NCBI GenBank assembly: GCA_963721645.1
Contig: CAVRJK010000002.1
Span: forward strand, 1,488,001 to 1,552,000
DNA: 64,000 bases
Direction of reading: 5' to 3'
Origin: JALZKA01 sp963721645
GTDB taxonomy: Bacteria; Actinomycetota; Thermoleophilia; Solirubrobacterales; 70-9
Part shown: piece by piece, positions 36,216-45,100 of the stretch
How the letters are laid out: the number at the start of each line of letters is the position of its first letter
Position numbering within the stretch: the first letter of the stretch is position 1
The notes under the pieces: model-generated
The model's input: only the letters and a program-made list of their open reading frames with translations
The model's database searches: none
What the model was told of the DNA's origin: nothing
Position numbers and translations under genes: made by a program

Positions 36216-37417
36216 CCCACATCCTTTTGGTCGGCATCGTCCTGCGCAAGCGCGACTACGCCCGGCAGGTCCTTCCCTTCGAGCAACTCCAGTGACGCTC
36301 CGCCACCCGTCGAGAGCCAGTCGACTTCCTGGTCGAGGCCAAACGCGACAAGCGCAGCGGCCGAATCGCCACCCCCAACCACCGTATGACCAGGCGCGGA
36401 AGCGACCGCATCGGCGACGCCGCGCGTGCCGGCTGCAAACGGCTCCATCTCGAACGCGCCCATTGGACCGTTCCAGAGGACCGACCCCGCGCCCTCGATC
36501 GCCTCGGCGTAGCGCTTGGTCGTCTCGGGTCCGATGTCGAGCCCCATCCAGCCGTCGGGAACCTCAATCCCTTCAAGATCCTTCCGTTCGGCTTCAGCCG
36601 AGAACGAATCGCCGATCACGAGGTCGGTTGGAAGGAGAAGCTCGCAGCTCGAGCGCTCGGACTTCTCGAGCAGCTCCTCGGCCAAGGGCACATCCTCCTC
36701 GGAGAGCAGTGAGTTTCCGATGCCAACGCCTCTTGCCTGGAAGAACGCGAAGCACATCGCGCCGCCGATCAGAACCTTGTCAGCCACGTCGAGGAACCGG
36801 TCGAGGACGCCGATCTTGTCCGAGACCTTGGCCCCGCCGAGAACGACGACGAGCGGACGCTCGGGGGCGTCGCGAAGCGCGGTCAGCTCGGTGAGCTCAC
36901 GCTCCAAAAGAAGACCGGCGTATGCCGGGAGGTGGTGGGCGACACCCTCCGTTGTCGCGTGGGCGCGATGGGCGGCGCCGAAGGCGTCGTTCACGTAGAG
37001 ATCGGCCAGACCCGCCAACGCTTCGGCGAGCGCAGGGTCGTTCGTGGTCTCGCCCTCCTCCCAGCGGCTGTTCTCAAGTAGCAGAACTTCGCCGGGCTCG
37101 AGCGCTTGAACCGCGGCCAAGACTTCGTCACCAACCACGCCGGGCGCGAGCTTGACCGGCACATCGAGGTGTCGGGCCAGCCTGTCGCGCACGGGGCGCA
37201 TCGAGAGCTCTTCCCGGCTCTCGGGCCGCCCGAGGTGCGAGACCAGGACCACCCTCGCGTCCTGCTTTAGAAGCAGCTGAACGGTGGGCAGCGCTGCCCT
37301 GATCCGGGTGTCATCCGTGATCTCACCGTCTGCGAGCGGCACGTTGAGGTCGGCCCGCACGAGGACGCAGCTGCCCTCGGCCGGCGCCTCACGGACGCTT
37401 CGAAACTCGCTGGCCAA
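36212..37417 (-). CDS. pgk: Phosphoglycerate kinase
   Basis: The 401-residue protein contains CVLVRADLNVPLADGEITDD, VVLVSHLGRPESREELSMRP, GEVLLLENSRWEEGE, DAFGAAHRAHATTEGV, PLVVVLGGAKVSDKIGVLDR and, near the C-terminus, HTVVGGGDSAAALVAFGL with STGGGASLELLEGK. It transfers phosphate from 1,3-bisphosphoglycerate to ADP. The start appears to be TTG 37417 (ASEFRSVREAPAEG), 9 bases after the gap stop, because no ATG or GTG fits the conserved N-terminus. Confidence 0.95.
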   Translation of the reverse strand: MASEFRSVREAPAEGSCVLVRADLNVPLADGEITDDTRIRAALPTVQLLLKQDARVVLVSHLGRPESREELSMRPVRDRLARHLDVPVKLAPGVVGDEVLAAVQALEPGEVLLLENSRWEEGETTNDPALAEALAGLADLYVNDAFGAAHRAHATTEGVAHHLPAYAGLLLERELTELTALRDAPERPLVVVLGGAKVSDKIGVLDRFLDVADKVLIGGAMCFAFFQARGVGIGNSLLSEEDVPLAEELLEKSERSSCELLLPTDLVIGDSFSAEAERKDLEGIEVPDGWMGLDIGPETTKRYAEAIEGAGSVLWNGPMGAFEMEPFAAGTRGVADAVASAPGHTVVGGGDSAAALVAFGLDQEVDWLSTGGGASLELLEGKDLPGVVALAQDDADQKDVG

Positions 37418-37426
37418 GCCGCTCGG

Positions 37427-38434
37427 CTACCCGAGAACCTTTGTCGCAAGCTCGACGACGCGGTTGGAGTAGCCCCATTCGTTGTCGTACCAGGAGACGA
37501 CCTTGACCATGGTGCCTTCCATGACCATCGTCAGGCCGGCATCGAAGATCGACGAGTGCGGGTCCTTGACGATGTCTGTCGAGACGATCGCATCCTCGGT
37601 GTAGGAGAGGATCCCCTTAAGCGGACCCTCCGCCGCCTCCTTGACCGCTCCGTTGATCTCCTCCTTGGAGGTCTCCTTGCCGACTTTGGCGACGAGGTCC
37701 ACGACTGATCCGGTGGCGACGGGCGCGCGCATCGCGAAGCCGTTGAGTCGTCCTTCCAGTTCCGGGAGGACGAGCCCGACCGCCTTGGCGGCGCCGGTCG
37801 TCGTGGGAATCAGGTTCAGCGCGGCAGCGCGAGCCCGACGCATGTCCGAGTGCGGCATGTCCTGGAGGCGCTGGTCGGCGGTGTAGGCGTGAATCGTGGT
37901 CATCAGCCCATGCTCGATGCCGACGGAGTCGTTGATGACCTTCGCGATCGGCGCCAGGCAGTTGGTGGTGCACGACGCGTTCGAGATGATGTGGTGGTTC
38001 TCGGCGTCGTAGTCGGAGTCGAAGTTGACGCCGAGGGCGACGGTCACGTCCGGCTCGGTCGCCGGCGCGGAGATGATCACCTTTTTGGCGCCCGCGTCGA
38101 GATGCTTCTTCGCGTCGTCACGCTTGGTGAAGAGACCGGTCGACTCGATCACGACGTCCACGCCGATGTCGCCCCATGGCAGGTCGGCGGGATTGCGCTC
38201 TTCGAAGACCTTGATCTCCTTGCCGTCAACGGCGATCGAGCCACCCCCCTCGGTGACCTCGCCCGGAAAGCGGCCGAGGATCGAGTCGTACTTGAGAAGG
38301 TGGGCAAGCGTCGCGTTGTCGGTGATGTCGTTGACCGCGACGATGTCGATGTCCGCATCGGACTCGTGCGCCGCGCGAAAGAGGTTGCGCCCGATGCGCC
38401 CGAAACCGTTGATGCCGACCTTGACTGTTGCCAT
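37427..38434 (-). CDS. gap: Glyceraldehyde-3-phosphate dehydrogenase, type I
   Basis: The 335-residue enzyme has VGINGFGRIGRNLFRAA for NAD binding, the active-site Cys in SNASCTTNCLAPIAKV, IHAYTADQRLQDMPHSDMRR and VVSWYDNEWGYSNRVVELA. A strong AGGAGG lies 10 bases upstream of ATG 38434. It is the first gene of gap-pgk-tpiA-gpmI. The VOC gene ends 33 bp upstream on the same strand. Confidence 0.96.
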   Translation of the reverse strand: MATVKVGINGFGRIGRNLFRAAHESDADIDIVAVNDITDNATLAHLLKYDSILGRFPGEVTEGGGSIAVDGKEIKVFEERNPADLPWGDIGVDVVIESTGLFTKRDDAKKHLDAGAKKVIISAPATEPDVTVALGVNFDSDYDAENHHIISNASCTTNCLAPIAKVINDSVGIEHGLMTTIHAYTADQRLQDMPHSDMRRARAAALNLIPTTTGAAKAVGLVLPELEGRLNGFAMRAPVATGSVVDLVAKVGKETSKEEINGAVKEAAEGPLKGILSYTEDAIVSTDIVKDPHSSIFDAGLTMVMEGTMVKVVSWYDNEWGYSNRVVELATKVLG

Positions 38435-38467
38435 TTCTCTCGTTCCTCCTAGTTGGTTCTATGGGAA

Positions 38468-38830
38468 TTAGTGCGCGCCGACAGCGATCTCGATGCGGTT
38501 CCCGTCGGGATCCCGCAGGTACGCGGAGTAGTAAGTCGCTCCGTACTCGGGTCTTTGACCGGGTTTGCCATCGTCAGTTCCCCCCGAGCTCAGGCCGGCC
38601 TCCCAGGCGCCCTTTACGCCCGAGATGCCAGGCGATCCAAGACAGACATGCCCAGTCGAGGGACCCGGAGCGTCACTGGCCGACGCGTAGAAGACAGGCC
38701 GCACGATCCCCCAGCCGATTCTGTCCTCCGATTCGACGTGACGACGCCATCCGAGCGCGCCGACGACGGCGTCGTAGAACCTCCCACTGGTTGGGAGGTC
38801 GGAGACCTGGACGCTGACGTGATGGATCAC
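38468..38830 (-). CDS. VOC/glyoxalase-superfamily protein
   Basis: This 120-residue protein has the N-terminal VOC strand IHHVSVQVSDLPTSGRFYDA and the C-terminal AYLRDPDGNRIEIAVGAH, which supply a His near the start and a Glu near the end as likely metal ligands. Members include lyases, dioxygenases and resistance proteins; the substrate cannot be inferred. It lies between the ABC exporter and gap. Confidence 0.75.
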   Translation of the reverse strand: MIHHVSVQVSDLPTSGRFYDAVVGALGWRRHVESEDRIGWGIVRPVFYASASDAPGPSTGHVCLGSPGISGVKGAWEAGLSSGGTDDGKPGQRPEYGATYYSAYLRDPDGNRIEIAVGAH

Positions 38831-38840
38831 GCTTGAGAAT

Positions 38841-39611
38841 CTATCCGCGCGGTGCCCAGCGGAAGAACCGGACCGCGAGAATCAGACCGCCGACCCCCCA
38901 GAGGGCGACGATGCCGAGATGGCCCCACTCGAAACCGGCGCCCGTCGTCGCAGGATCGAAGGCGGTGAAGACCGCCTCGAAGAAATTGCGGATCGGAAAG
39001 ATTGAGGAGAAGTCGAGGACCCCGTCGGGAATCTCAGTATCGGGAATGAACACGCCCGAGAGGAAATAGAGAGGCAGGACCGCAACGTTGGTTATCGCGG
39101 GCGCGGCGTCTTCGTTGGGGATCAGCGCGGTCAGCGCGAATCCCAGACAGGAAAAAGAGAAGGCACCGATGATGAGCGTCACAAGGAGAGCCGGGATCGT
39201 GGTCGTGGGCACCTCGACGCCGTAGACGACACGGCCGATCAGGGTCACGATCACTGTCATGAGGAGCGAAACGACCATCGCGTTGCCGATACGCCCCGCG
39301 ACGATCGCCCAGGTGGGCAGCGGCGTCGACCTCACCCTTTTCAAGCGACCGCTCTCGCGAGCCTCGACGAGAGCGATCGCGAGGCTCACAAGGGTCGCGG
39401 AGACGACCGCGAGGGTCAGGATCCCAGGCACGTAATAGGTCGCGATCGAAACGTTGCCCCGCTCCTCGATCGTGTCGCCGCCAAAGATCGAGCAGAAGAT
39501 GAAAAGGAAGATGAGCGGTAGTAGGACGGTGAAAAAGACCGAGGCCGGGTTCCGCCAAAAGACCTTCTGGTCGTAGCGGAACTGATGGCCGACGAGCGCG
39601 AGCGAGCTCAT
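38841..39611 (-). CDS. ABC-2 type exporter permease
   Basis: This 256-residue membrane protein has six hydrophobic segments (FFTVLLPLIFLFIFCSIFGG, GILTLAVVSATLVSLAIAL, IGNAMVVSLLMTVIVTLIG, LLVTLIIGAFSFSCLGFALT) and the family's FFEAVFTAFDP region. It is the membrane part of a drug- or lipid-exporting ABC system of the DrrB/ABC2 type. I set ATG 39611, which overlaps the ATPase stop by 4 bases. Confidence 0.87.
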   Translation of the reverse strand: MSSLALVGHQFRYDQKVFWRNPASVFFTVLLPLIFLFIFCSIFGGDTIEERGNVSIATYYVPGILTLAVVSATLVSLAIALVEARESGRLKRVRSTPLPTWAIVAGRIGNAMVVSLLMTVIVTLIGRVVYGVEVPTTTIPALLVTLIIGAFSFSCLGFALTALIPNEDAAPAITNVAVLPLYFLSGVFIPDTEIPDGVLDFSSIFPIRNFFEAVFTAFDPATTGAGFEWGHLGIVALWGVGGLILAVRFFRWAPRG

Positions 39612-40506
39612 GCGCCCGCCTCGGTCAGCTCGAGATAGACGTCCTCCAGCGAAGGCTGGGACACCGAGAGGCCTTGTAGATCGACACCGTTCGACATTGC
39701 CCACTCGGTCAGCTCGTGGAGCGTGCGCGTCGGGCTGGTCGTCGTGAACTCGACGTAGCCGCCCCGCGTACTCACATTGCCACCAAGGTCGGGCAGCTCG
39801 ATGTCGGCGGGCATGGCGAAGGCAATCCTGGATGCAGCCTCCGCCCTGCCTCCAAGCTCATTCGGAGCGCCCTGGGCGATGATCTGCCCGTCGCGGATGA
39901 TTGCCACCCTGTCGGCGAGGTACTGCGCCTCATCCATGTAGTGCGTGGTGAGGAAGACGGTCTTGCCAAGGTCGCGAAGGCTCGCGATCACTTCCCAGGC
40001 CTGGCGGCGGGCGGACGGGTCGAAGCCGGTCGTCGGCTCGTCGAGGAAGAGAAGCTCGGCGTCGCCGATCAGCGCCATGGCTACGTCGAGGCGGCGCTGC
40101 TGTCCGCCCGAGAGCTTGCCGGCGCGATCGTCGGCCTTGCCCTCCAGGCCTACCGAGCCCGATCGTCTCGTCCACGTCGCGTGGCTCGTCGTAGTAGCCC
40201 GCGTAGAGGTCCAGCGTCTCGCGAACGGTAGAGGAGCGGCTCCACGCGGCACTCCTGGAGAACGATCCCGATCCGCTCGCGCCACGACCGGTCGCCGTCC
40301 TTCGGGTCGACACCGAGTACCTCGACCTCGCCGGCCGTGCGCTCGCGATATCCCTCGAGGATCTCGACGGTCGTCGTCTTTCCGGCGCCGTTGGGCCCGA
40401 GAAACGCAAAGACCTCACCCTGCCGCACATCCAGGTCGATGCCACCGACGGCCTGATGTGGGCCATAGGCCTTCTGGAGGCCAGAAACGCGAATCGCCGC
40501 CTCCAC
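39608..40506 (-). pseudogene. ABC transporter ATPase (DrrA-like), two frameshifts
   Basis: The product starts with VSGLQKAYGPHQAVGGIDLD and Walker A FLGPNGAGKTTTVEIL, then RIGIVLQECRVEPLL. An extra base near 40231 moves the reading to TVRETLDLYAGYYDEPRDVD, and a second near 40153 moves it to VGLEGKADDRAGKLSGGQQR. The signature and Walker B then follow normally (LLFLDEPTTGFDPSARRQAW), with switch His in FLTTHYMDEAQYLADR. With both bases corrected the protein would be about 298 residues, the usual DrrA length. The partner permease is intact. Confidence 0.8.
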
Positions 40507-40555
40507 GGCGGCGATTCTACGTTGTGATTTTCAGAACAGGATGAGCCGAGCCCGA

Positions 40556-41137
40556 CTACGGCCCCTTCGCAACGGCCATGAGCGTGCTGTAGGTAACGAA
40601 CGGGCCATCATCCACGCCCGCCTTTGGTGCGCCGAAGTCCACCGCAACCCCAATGTCTTTGAACTTCGGGTTCAGGATGTTGCCCCCGTGGTAGCCGCTA
40701 GTCATCCAGCGATCGATCATCTCGTTTGGGGTTGTCTCGTAGCCGAGATTCTCCCCGAACTTGTATGAGTCGGCGCCGTCTAGATAGCCCGACTCGAACA
40801 GCCGGCTCTTCACGCTCGACTCGCCCGGGCAGCGGTGCTTGAAGCAGTCGGTATCGACCATCTTCTTGACGTGGGCAGCCTCGATGCCTTTCAGGTCAGA
40901 GTTGTTCTTGAAAGCCTTGAGACCACGACTAGTGCGCTCATCATTGATGAGGCAGGTGATCGACTTGACGAACTCTCGTTTCGAGGCCTGGTTGGGTCCG
41001 GAGTTGGCATTCGGGCAACCGCCACCCGCGGTCGCAAACGGTACTTCTTCTCGTGATGCCAGTGCAGCAAAGATCGCCAAAGCCGCTAGCAACGCAAACG
41101 TCACGATGGTGATGGGTTGGGATGCACGCGTGGTCAA
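40556..41137 (-). CDS. Secreted CAP-domain (SCP/PR-1-like) protein
   Basis: The 193-residue product has an N-terminal hydrophobic segment (ITIVTFALLAALAIFAALAS) and a CAP domain: INDERTSRGLKAFKNNSDLK, AAHVKKMVDTDCFKH, FGENLGYETTPNEMIDRWMT and SGYHGGNILNPKFKDIGVAV. The His and Glu residues of the CAP cavity are present. Its start is TTG 41137, supported by AGGAGG 8 bases upstream. Bacterial CAP proteins are extracellular; their activity is mostly unknown. Confidence 0.82.
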   Translation of the reverse strand: MTTRASQPITIVTFALLAALAIFAALASREEVPFATAGGGCPNANSGPNQASKREFVKSITCLINDERTSRGLKAFKNNSDLKGIEAAHVKKMVDTDCFKHRCPGESSVKSRLFESGYLDGADSYKFGENLGYETTPNEMIDRWMTSGYHGGNILNPKFKDIGVAVDFGAPKAGVDDGPFVTYSTLMAVAKGP

Positions 41138-41252
41138 GTCAATGTCCTCCTTATCGGACCGAACCCCTGCGGTCCCGTCCTGCCGATTGCAGATTAACTG
41201 TAGTCGAGAGAGCGGCTATATGTGCCGCCTGACTCCAGAACACGACATTTGC

Positions 41253-42155
41253 TCAGTCGATCCGCGTATCGCGGTGCACGACCCGCACCGTGATCTCGGC
41301 GCGGTCCTGGAGGTGCCTGGAAATCCGGTTGGCGACGGTGATCGAGCGGTGGCGGCCGCCCGTGCAGCCGACCGCGATCGTGAGATGGGTCTTTCCCTCT
41401 GCCACGTAGGCCGGGAGCAGGAAGTCGAGAAGGCCCAGGACCCGCGTGTAGAACTCGGACGCCAGATCGCCCGACTCGACGTACTCGGCGACGGCTGAGT
41501 CCATCCCGGTGAGGGATCGCAGATCCTCGCGGTAATGGGGATTCGGCAGGAAGCGCACGTCAAACATCAGGTCGGCGTCGCGCGGCGGCCCGTTCTTGAA
41601 GCCGAAGGTAAGCAGCGTGAGAGCCAGTCGCCGGCGCTCGTCCTTGGGTCCGAGGAGCTCGTTCGCGACCCGGCGTCTGAGCATCGCCCCCGTGAGATCG
41701 GAGGTATCGATGACGACGTCGGCGGTCTCACGGAGGGGGCCCAGGACCTCTCGCTCCGCCCTGATCCCGTCAACGATCCGCCCATCGGGGGCAAGCGGAT
41801 GACGCCGGCGCGTCTCCTTGAAGCGGTCCATGAGCGTGGGCTCGTCGGCTTCCAGGAACAGGAGCCTCAGGTCGAGCCCGTCCTGCCCGAGCTCGCGGAC
41901 CACTGCCTCGAGCTCGTCGAAGTACTCGCCGCCGCGCACGTCGGTAACGACGGCCGCGTGCTTTACCGCGCTCCCCTCGTGGCGGAACAGTTCGCCCAGC
42001 GAACCGATCATCCGCGGTGGCAGGTTGTCCACGCAGAAATATCCCGAGTCCTCGAAGGCTGCGATCGCCTCGGACTTACCGGCGCCCGAATAGCCGGTGA
42101 TGACCCAGAGCTCGACCGGCTCGGGGAAGAGCTCGTCTTGTGGACGCCTCTTCAT
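41253..42155 (-). CDS. rapZ: RNase adapter / nucleotide-binding protein RapZ
   Basis: The 300-residue protein has the P-loop GYSGAGKSEAIAAFEDSGYF, a Walker B-like segment and the conserved C-terminal IAVGCTGGRHRSITVANRIS. In Enterobacteria RapZ controls glmS through GlmZ; in Gram-positives it lies in the uvrC-rapZ-yvcK-whiA cluster. Here uvrC is upstream (4-base overlap) but yvcK and whiA are not present downstream. Confidence 0.93.
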   Translation of the reverse strand: MKRRPQDELFPEPVELWVITGYSGAGKSEAIAAFEDSGYFCVDNLPPRMIGSLGELFRHEGSAVKHAAVVTDVRGGEYFDELEAVVRELGQDGLDLRLLFLEADEPTLMDRFKETRRRHPLAPDGRIVDGIRAEREVLGPLRETADVVIDTSDLTGAMLRRRVANELLGPKDERRRLALTLLTFGFKNGPPRDADLMFDVRFLPNPHYREDLRSLTGMDSAVAEYVESGDLASEFYTRVLGLLDFLLPAYVAEGKTHLTIAVGCTGGRHRSITVANRISRHLQDRAEITVRVVHRDTRID

Positions 42156-44047
42156 CCGGCCTTATTGAGCTGGCGGTGGATGTCGCGGGCGATCTTGCCG
42201 GGAATACCCGGCACCGACTCGATCTCCTCGCGGGTGGCGGCAACGATCCGCTCGGGCGAGCCGAAGTGCGTCATCAGCGCCCGCTTGCGGGCGGGACCGA
42301 CGCCCCGTAGCTCGTCCAGGATCGAGCGGGTCATCTCTTTGTCGCGGCGGTTGCGGTGGAAGTCGATGGCAAAGCGATGCGCCTCGTCACGCACCCTCTG
42401 GATGAGGTGGGAGGCCGGCGAGTCGGGCGGGACCGCGAGGGGAGCCGAGCGGCCCGGAACGTAGATCTCCTCCTCGCGCTTGGCGAGGCTGATCACCGTC
42501 ACGCCGCGGTCCGTGAGCGTTCCGACCGCCTTCATCGCAGACGAGAGCTGGCCCTTACCGCCGTCGATCATGATCAGGTCGGGCATGGCGGCAAAGCTCG
42601 GGTCGCGCTCAGCGTCGTGCGGCGAGCGGTCGGCTTGCTCGACCAGCCTCGAGACTCGGCGCGAGAGGACTTCGTTCATCGAGGCGAAGTCATCGGGTCC
42701 TCCGGTCCGGTCGCCGCGGATGCGAAAGCGGCGGTAGTCGGACTTCTTCGGCGCCCCGCCTTCGAAGACGACCATCGAGGCGACCGTGTGCTCGCCGCCG
42801 ATATTCGAGATGTCGTAGCCCTCGATGCGGATCGGCAGGTTCTCCATCCGCAAGGCCTCCTGGAGCGCCGCAACCGCGTCTACGCGCTGACTGCGCCTGC
42901 GCTCAGAGCGCAGCTTGTCCTGCTTGAGCGCCAGGTGCGCGTTCCGCTCGGCCAGTTCGCGCACGCGACGCTTGTCGCCGCGCTCGGACACCCGAACCTC
43001 TACCGGCCCGCCCCGCCTGATCGTGAGCGCATCGGAGAGGACAACGGCCCGGTCGCGGACCGCCTCACCGACCACGACCAAACGCGGGATCGACGGCGCC
43101 GCCGAGTAGTACTGGGCGACGAACTCCTCGATGATCTCGCCCTCCTCGCGCCCGCCGGCGTTGGTCATGTAGAAGCTCTGGCGCTCGGCCAGGATGCCGT
43201 CGCGCACCTGAAAGACCTGGGCGTTCGCGGTGTCGTCTTCCGATGCGACTGCGATGACGTCGGCGTTGTCGAGGGAATCCCCCACCACGCTGCGACGCTC
43301 CATCAGCGATCTCACGGCTTCCAGCCGATCGCGATAGACCGCGGCCCGCTCGAACTCCTCGTCGCCTGCGGCCTCCTCCATCTTTCGCTCGAGGTCTCGC
43401 TCGACGTCGCGATAGCGGCCTGACAGAAAGCTCGAGATCGCATCGATGTTTCGGCGGTACTCCTCGCGATCGATATAGCCGACACAGGGCGCCTGACAGC
43501 GCTTGATGTAGTAGTCGAGACACGGCACACCGGATCTGCGGCCCGGTTCCGGCCCGTCGCAGGTGCGGTACTGAAAGAGCTTCCCGAGTATCTCCAGCGT
43601 CTCTCTGGTGCGCTTGGCGTTCGAGTAAGGGCCGAAGTAAAGGCGGGCCGAGCGGTGGCGTTCGCGGGTGAAGTAGACGCGAGGGAACTCTTCATCGAGA
43701 GAGATCGCGATGTAGGGATAGGACTTGTCGTCGCGCAACCGGATGTTGTAGGTCGGCCTGTGGTGCTTGATGAACTGCTGCTCGGCCAAGAGCGCATCGG
43801 CTTCGGTGTTCGTCACCAGGAACTCGATCGACGACGCCTGCTCGGTCATCGCCCGAGTTCTCGTCTTGCCCGAGAAGTGCCCGCCGACGCGCTTTCGGAC
43901 CGAGCGGGCCTTGCCGACGTAGAGGACCTTGCCGTCGGAGTCGCGGAAGATGTAGACGCCGGGCTCGTCGGGCAGGGCGCGCCGCTGCTCAGCGATCGAG
44001 GCGCCCTCAGCCGACTGGAGGTCACGCTCGATCTCGATATCCGCCAT
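42152..44047 (-). CDS. uvrC: Excinuclease ABC subunit C
   Basis: The 631-residue protein has the N-terminal GIY-YIG nuclease (PGVYIFRDSDGKVLYVGKA), Cys ligand region CDGPEPGRRSGVPCLDYYIK, UvrB-binding UVR segment, and the RNase H-like nuclease (EGYDISNIGGEHTVASMVVF with Asp; DLIMIDGGKGQLSSA). It ends with a helix-hairpin-helix (LDELRGVGPARKRALMTHFG). It makes the dual incision in nucleotide excision repair. ATG 44047 (MADIEIERDL) fits the family better than the upstream ATG 44119. Confidence 0.94.
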   Translation of the reverse strand: MADIEIERDLQSAEGASIAEQRRALPDEPGVYIFRDSDGKVLYVGKARSVRKRVGGHFSGKTRTRAMTEQASSIEFLVTNTEADALLAEQQFIKHHRPTYNIRLRDDKSYPYIAISLDEEFPRVYFTRERHRSARLYFGPYSNAKRTRETLEILGKLFQYRTCDGPEPGRRSGVPCLDYYIKRCQAPCVGYIDREEYRRNIDAISSFLSGRYRDVERDLERKMEEAAGDEEFERAAVYRDRLEAVRSLMERRSVVGDSLDNADVIAVASEDDTANAQVFQVRDGILAERQSFYMTNAGGREEGEIIEEFVAQYYSAAPSIPRLVVVGEAVRDRAVVLSDALTIRRGGPVEVRVSERGDKRRVRELAERNAHLALKQDKLRSERRRSQRVDAVAALQEALRMENLPIRIEGYDISNIGGEHTVASMVVFEGGAPKKSDYRRFRIRGDRTGGPDDFASMNEVLSRRVSRLVEQADRSPHDAERDPSFAAMPDLIMIDGGKGQLSSAMKAVGTLTDRGVTVISLAKREEEIYVPGRSAPLAVPPDSPASHLIQRVRDEAHRFAIDFHRNRRDKEMTRSILDELRGVGPARKRALMTHFGSPERIVAATREEIESVPGIPGKIARDIHRQLNKAG

Positions 44048-44155
44048 GCGTTGAAGGTTAGGCAGGGGCTCAGCCGCTTCCCGGTTCTGCCTGCGCCGCT
44101 GTCCCGGTTGGCCAGGCATTTACACTCATTGCGACCCCCGAGAAAGGACCTCCTC

Positions 44156-44584
44156 GTGAAGAAGAAGCTTTCGATCGCCCTGGCAGTCACAGCGATCGCT
44201 CCGTTCGGCCTGATCGCATGTGGTGACGACGATGACGAATCGTCCGAAGGTCCTGCAGCAACAACGGAGGAACCGACCACAGGCGGCACCGGCGGCGGGG
44301 GCGGCTCGATCGCCATCACGGCCGCAGCCGACGGGAGTCTCGCCTACGAGGAGACTTCCGTCGAGACGGAAGCAGGCTCGGTCACGATCGATTTCGACAA
44401 CCCGGCCGCGCTCGGTCACGACGTGCGCATCGAGGGCTCCGAGGGCGATCTCGGCGGAACCGACGTGATCTCTGAGGACACCGCGACGGCCACGGTCGAG
44501 CTCGAGGCAGGCGACTACACCTTCTACTGCTCGGTCGGCGGCCACCGCGACGGCGGCATGGAGGGCGACCTCACGGTCGAGTAG
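44156..44584 (+). CDS. Cupredoxin-domain lipoprotein
   Basis: Starting at GTG 44156 with AAAGGA 7 bases upstream, the 142-residue product has a signal with lipobox GLIAC, a Gly/Thr-rich linker and a single plastocyanin-like domain. Copper ligands are visible: His in AALGHDVRIEG and Cys-His-Met in FYCSVGGHRDGGMEGDLTVE. It is probably a membrane-anchored electron carrier or copper-binding protein. It is divergent from uvrC and ends in a palindrome shared with the maoC gene. Confidence 0.85.
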   Translation: MKKKLSIALAVTAIAPFGLIACGDDDDESSEGPAATTEEPTTGGTGGGGGSIAITAAADGSLAYEETSVETEAGSVTIDFDNPAALGHDVRIEGSEGDLGGTDVISEDTATATVELEAGDYTFYCSVGGHRDGGMEGDLTVE

Positions 44585-44591
44585 GCCGGCG

Positions 44592-44617
44592 CGGCTGACG
44601 AGCGCGCTCGTCAGCCG
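44592..44617. terminator. 26 bp perfect palindrome between convergent genes
   Basis: CGGCTGACGAGCG is followed at once by its reverse complement, giving a 13 bp arm on each side and no spacer, just after the cupredoxin stop. The right half includes the stop codon of the convergent maoC gene (44611-44613). It could act as a bidirectional terminator but has no U-tract. Confidence 0.5.
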
Positions 44618-45081
44618 GCGAGCGCGCGGCCCACGGATTCGGCCACGCAGACGGGCTTTTCCTGTCCCTCGCCCTCCAGGGTGAACTTCGTGACGGACTG
44701 GTACCAGCCGCCGTCCAGCTCGTCGACCGAGATCATCTCGGCTGTCGCCCGCACGCGTGTGCCCGCGGGAACCGGAGCCGGGAAGCGAACCTTGTTCCAC
44801 CCCATGTTCACACCGAGCTTGACGCCCTCGACCTTTATGAGCTGAATTCGGAAGCCGTCGATCATCGCCAGCGTCAGGTTGCCGTGGGCGATCGTCGTTC
44901 CGAAGGGGCTCTCAGTCTTCGCACGCTCGACATCCACGTGAATCCACTGGTCGTCGCCTGAGAGATCGGCGAATGTGTCGATATCCGCCTGGGTGACATC
45001 GCGCCACTCCGTCGGGCCGATCGATTCGCCGACGAGCTCCTGCATGCCGTCGATGCCGTTGATGGTCATTGGAAGATCCAT
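44611..45081 (-). CDS. MaoC-like hot-dog dehydratase
   Basis: The 156-residue protein has the hydratase motif FADLSGDDQWIHVDVERAKT (Asp and His) and AHGNLTLAMIDGF. Such proteins hydrate enoyl-CoA or act in fatty-acid or polyhydroxyalkanoate metabolism. Residues before MDLPMTINGIDGM are not protein-like, so I set ATG 45081 (ATG 45069 is possible). Confidence 0.83.
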   Translation of the reverse strand: MDLPMTINGIDGMQELVGESIGPTEWRDVTQADIDTFADLSGDDQWIHVDVERAKTESPFGTTIAHGNLTLAMIDGFRIQLIKVEGVKLGVNMGWNKVRFPAPVPAGTRVRATAEMISVDELDGGWYQSVTKFTLEGEGQEKPVCVAESVGRALAG

Positions 45082-45100
45082 GCGCGGCAGAGTACGCAAG

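Noticed and set aside
43655..44155. Long open frame upstream of the cupredoxin gene
   Set aside because: It is antisense to uvrC; the signal peptide and ribosome-binding site place the start at GTG 44156.
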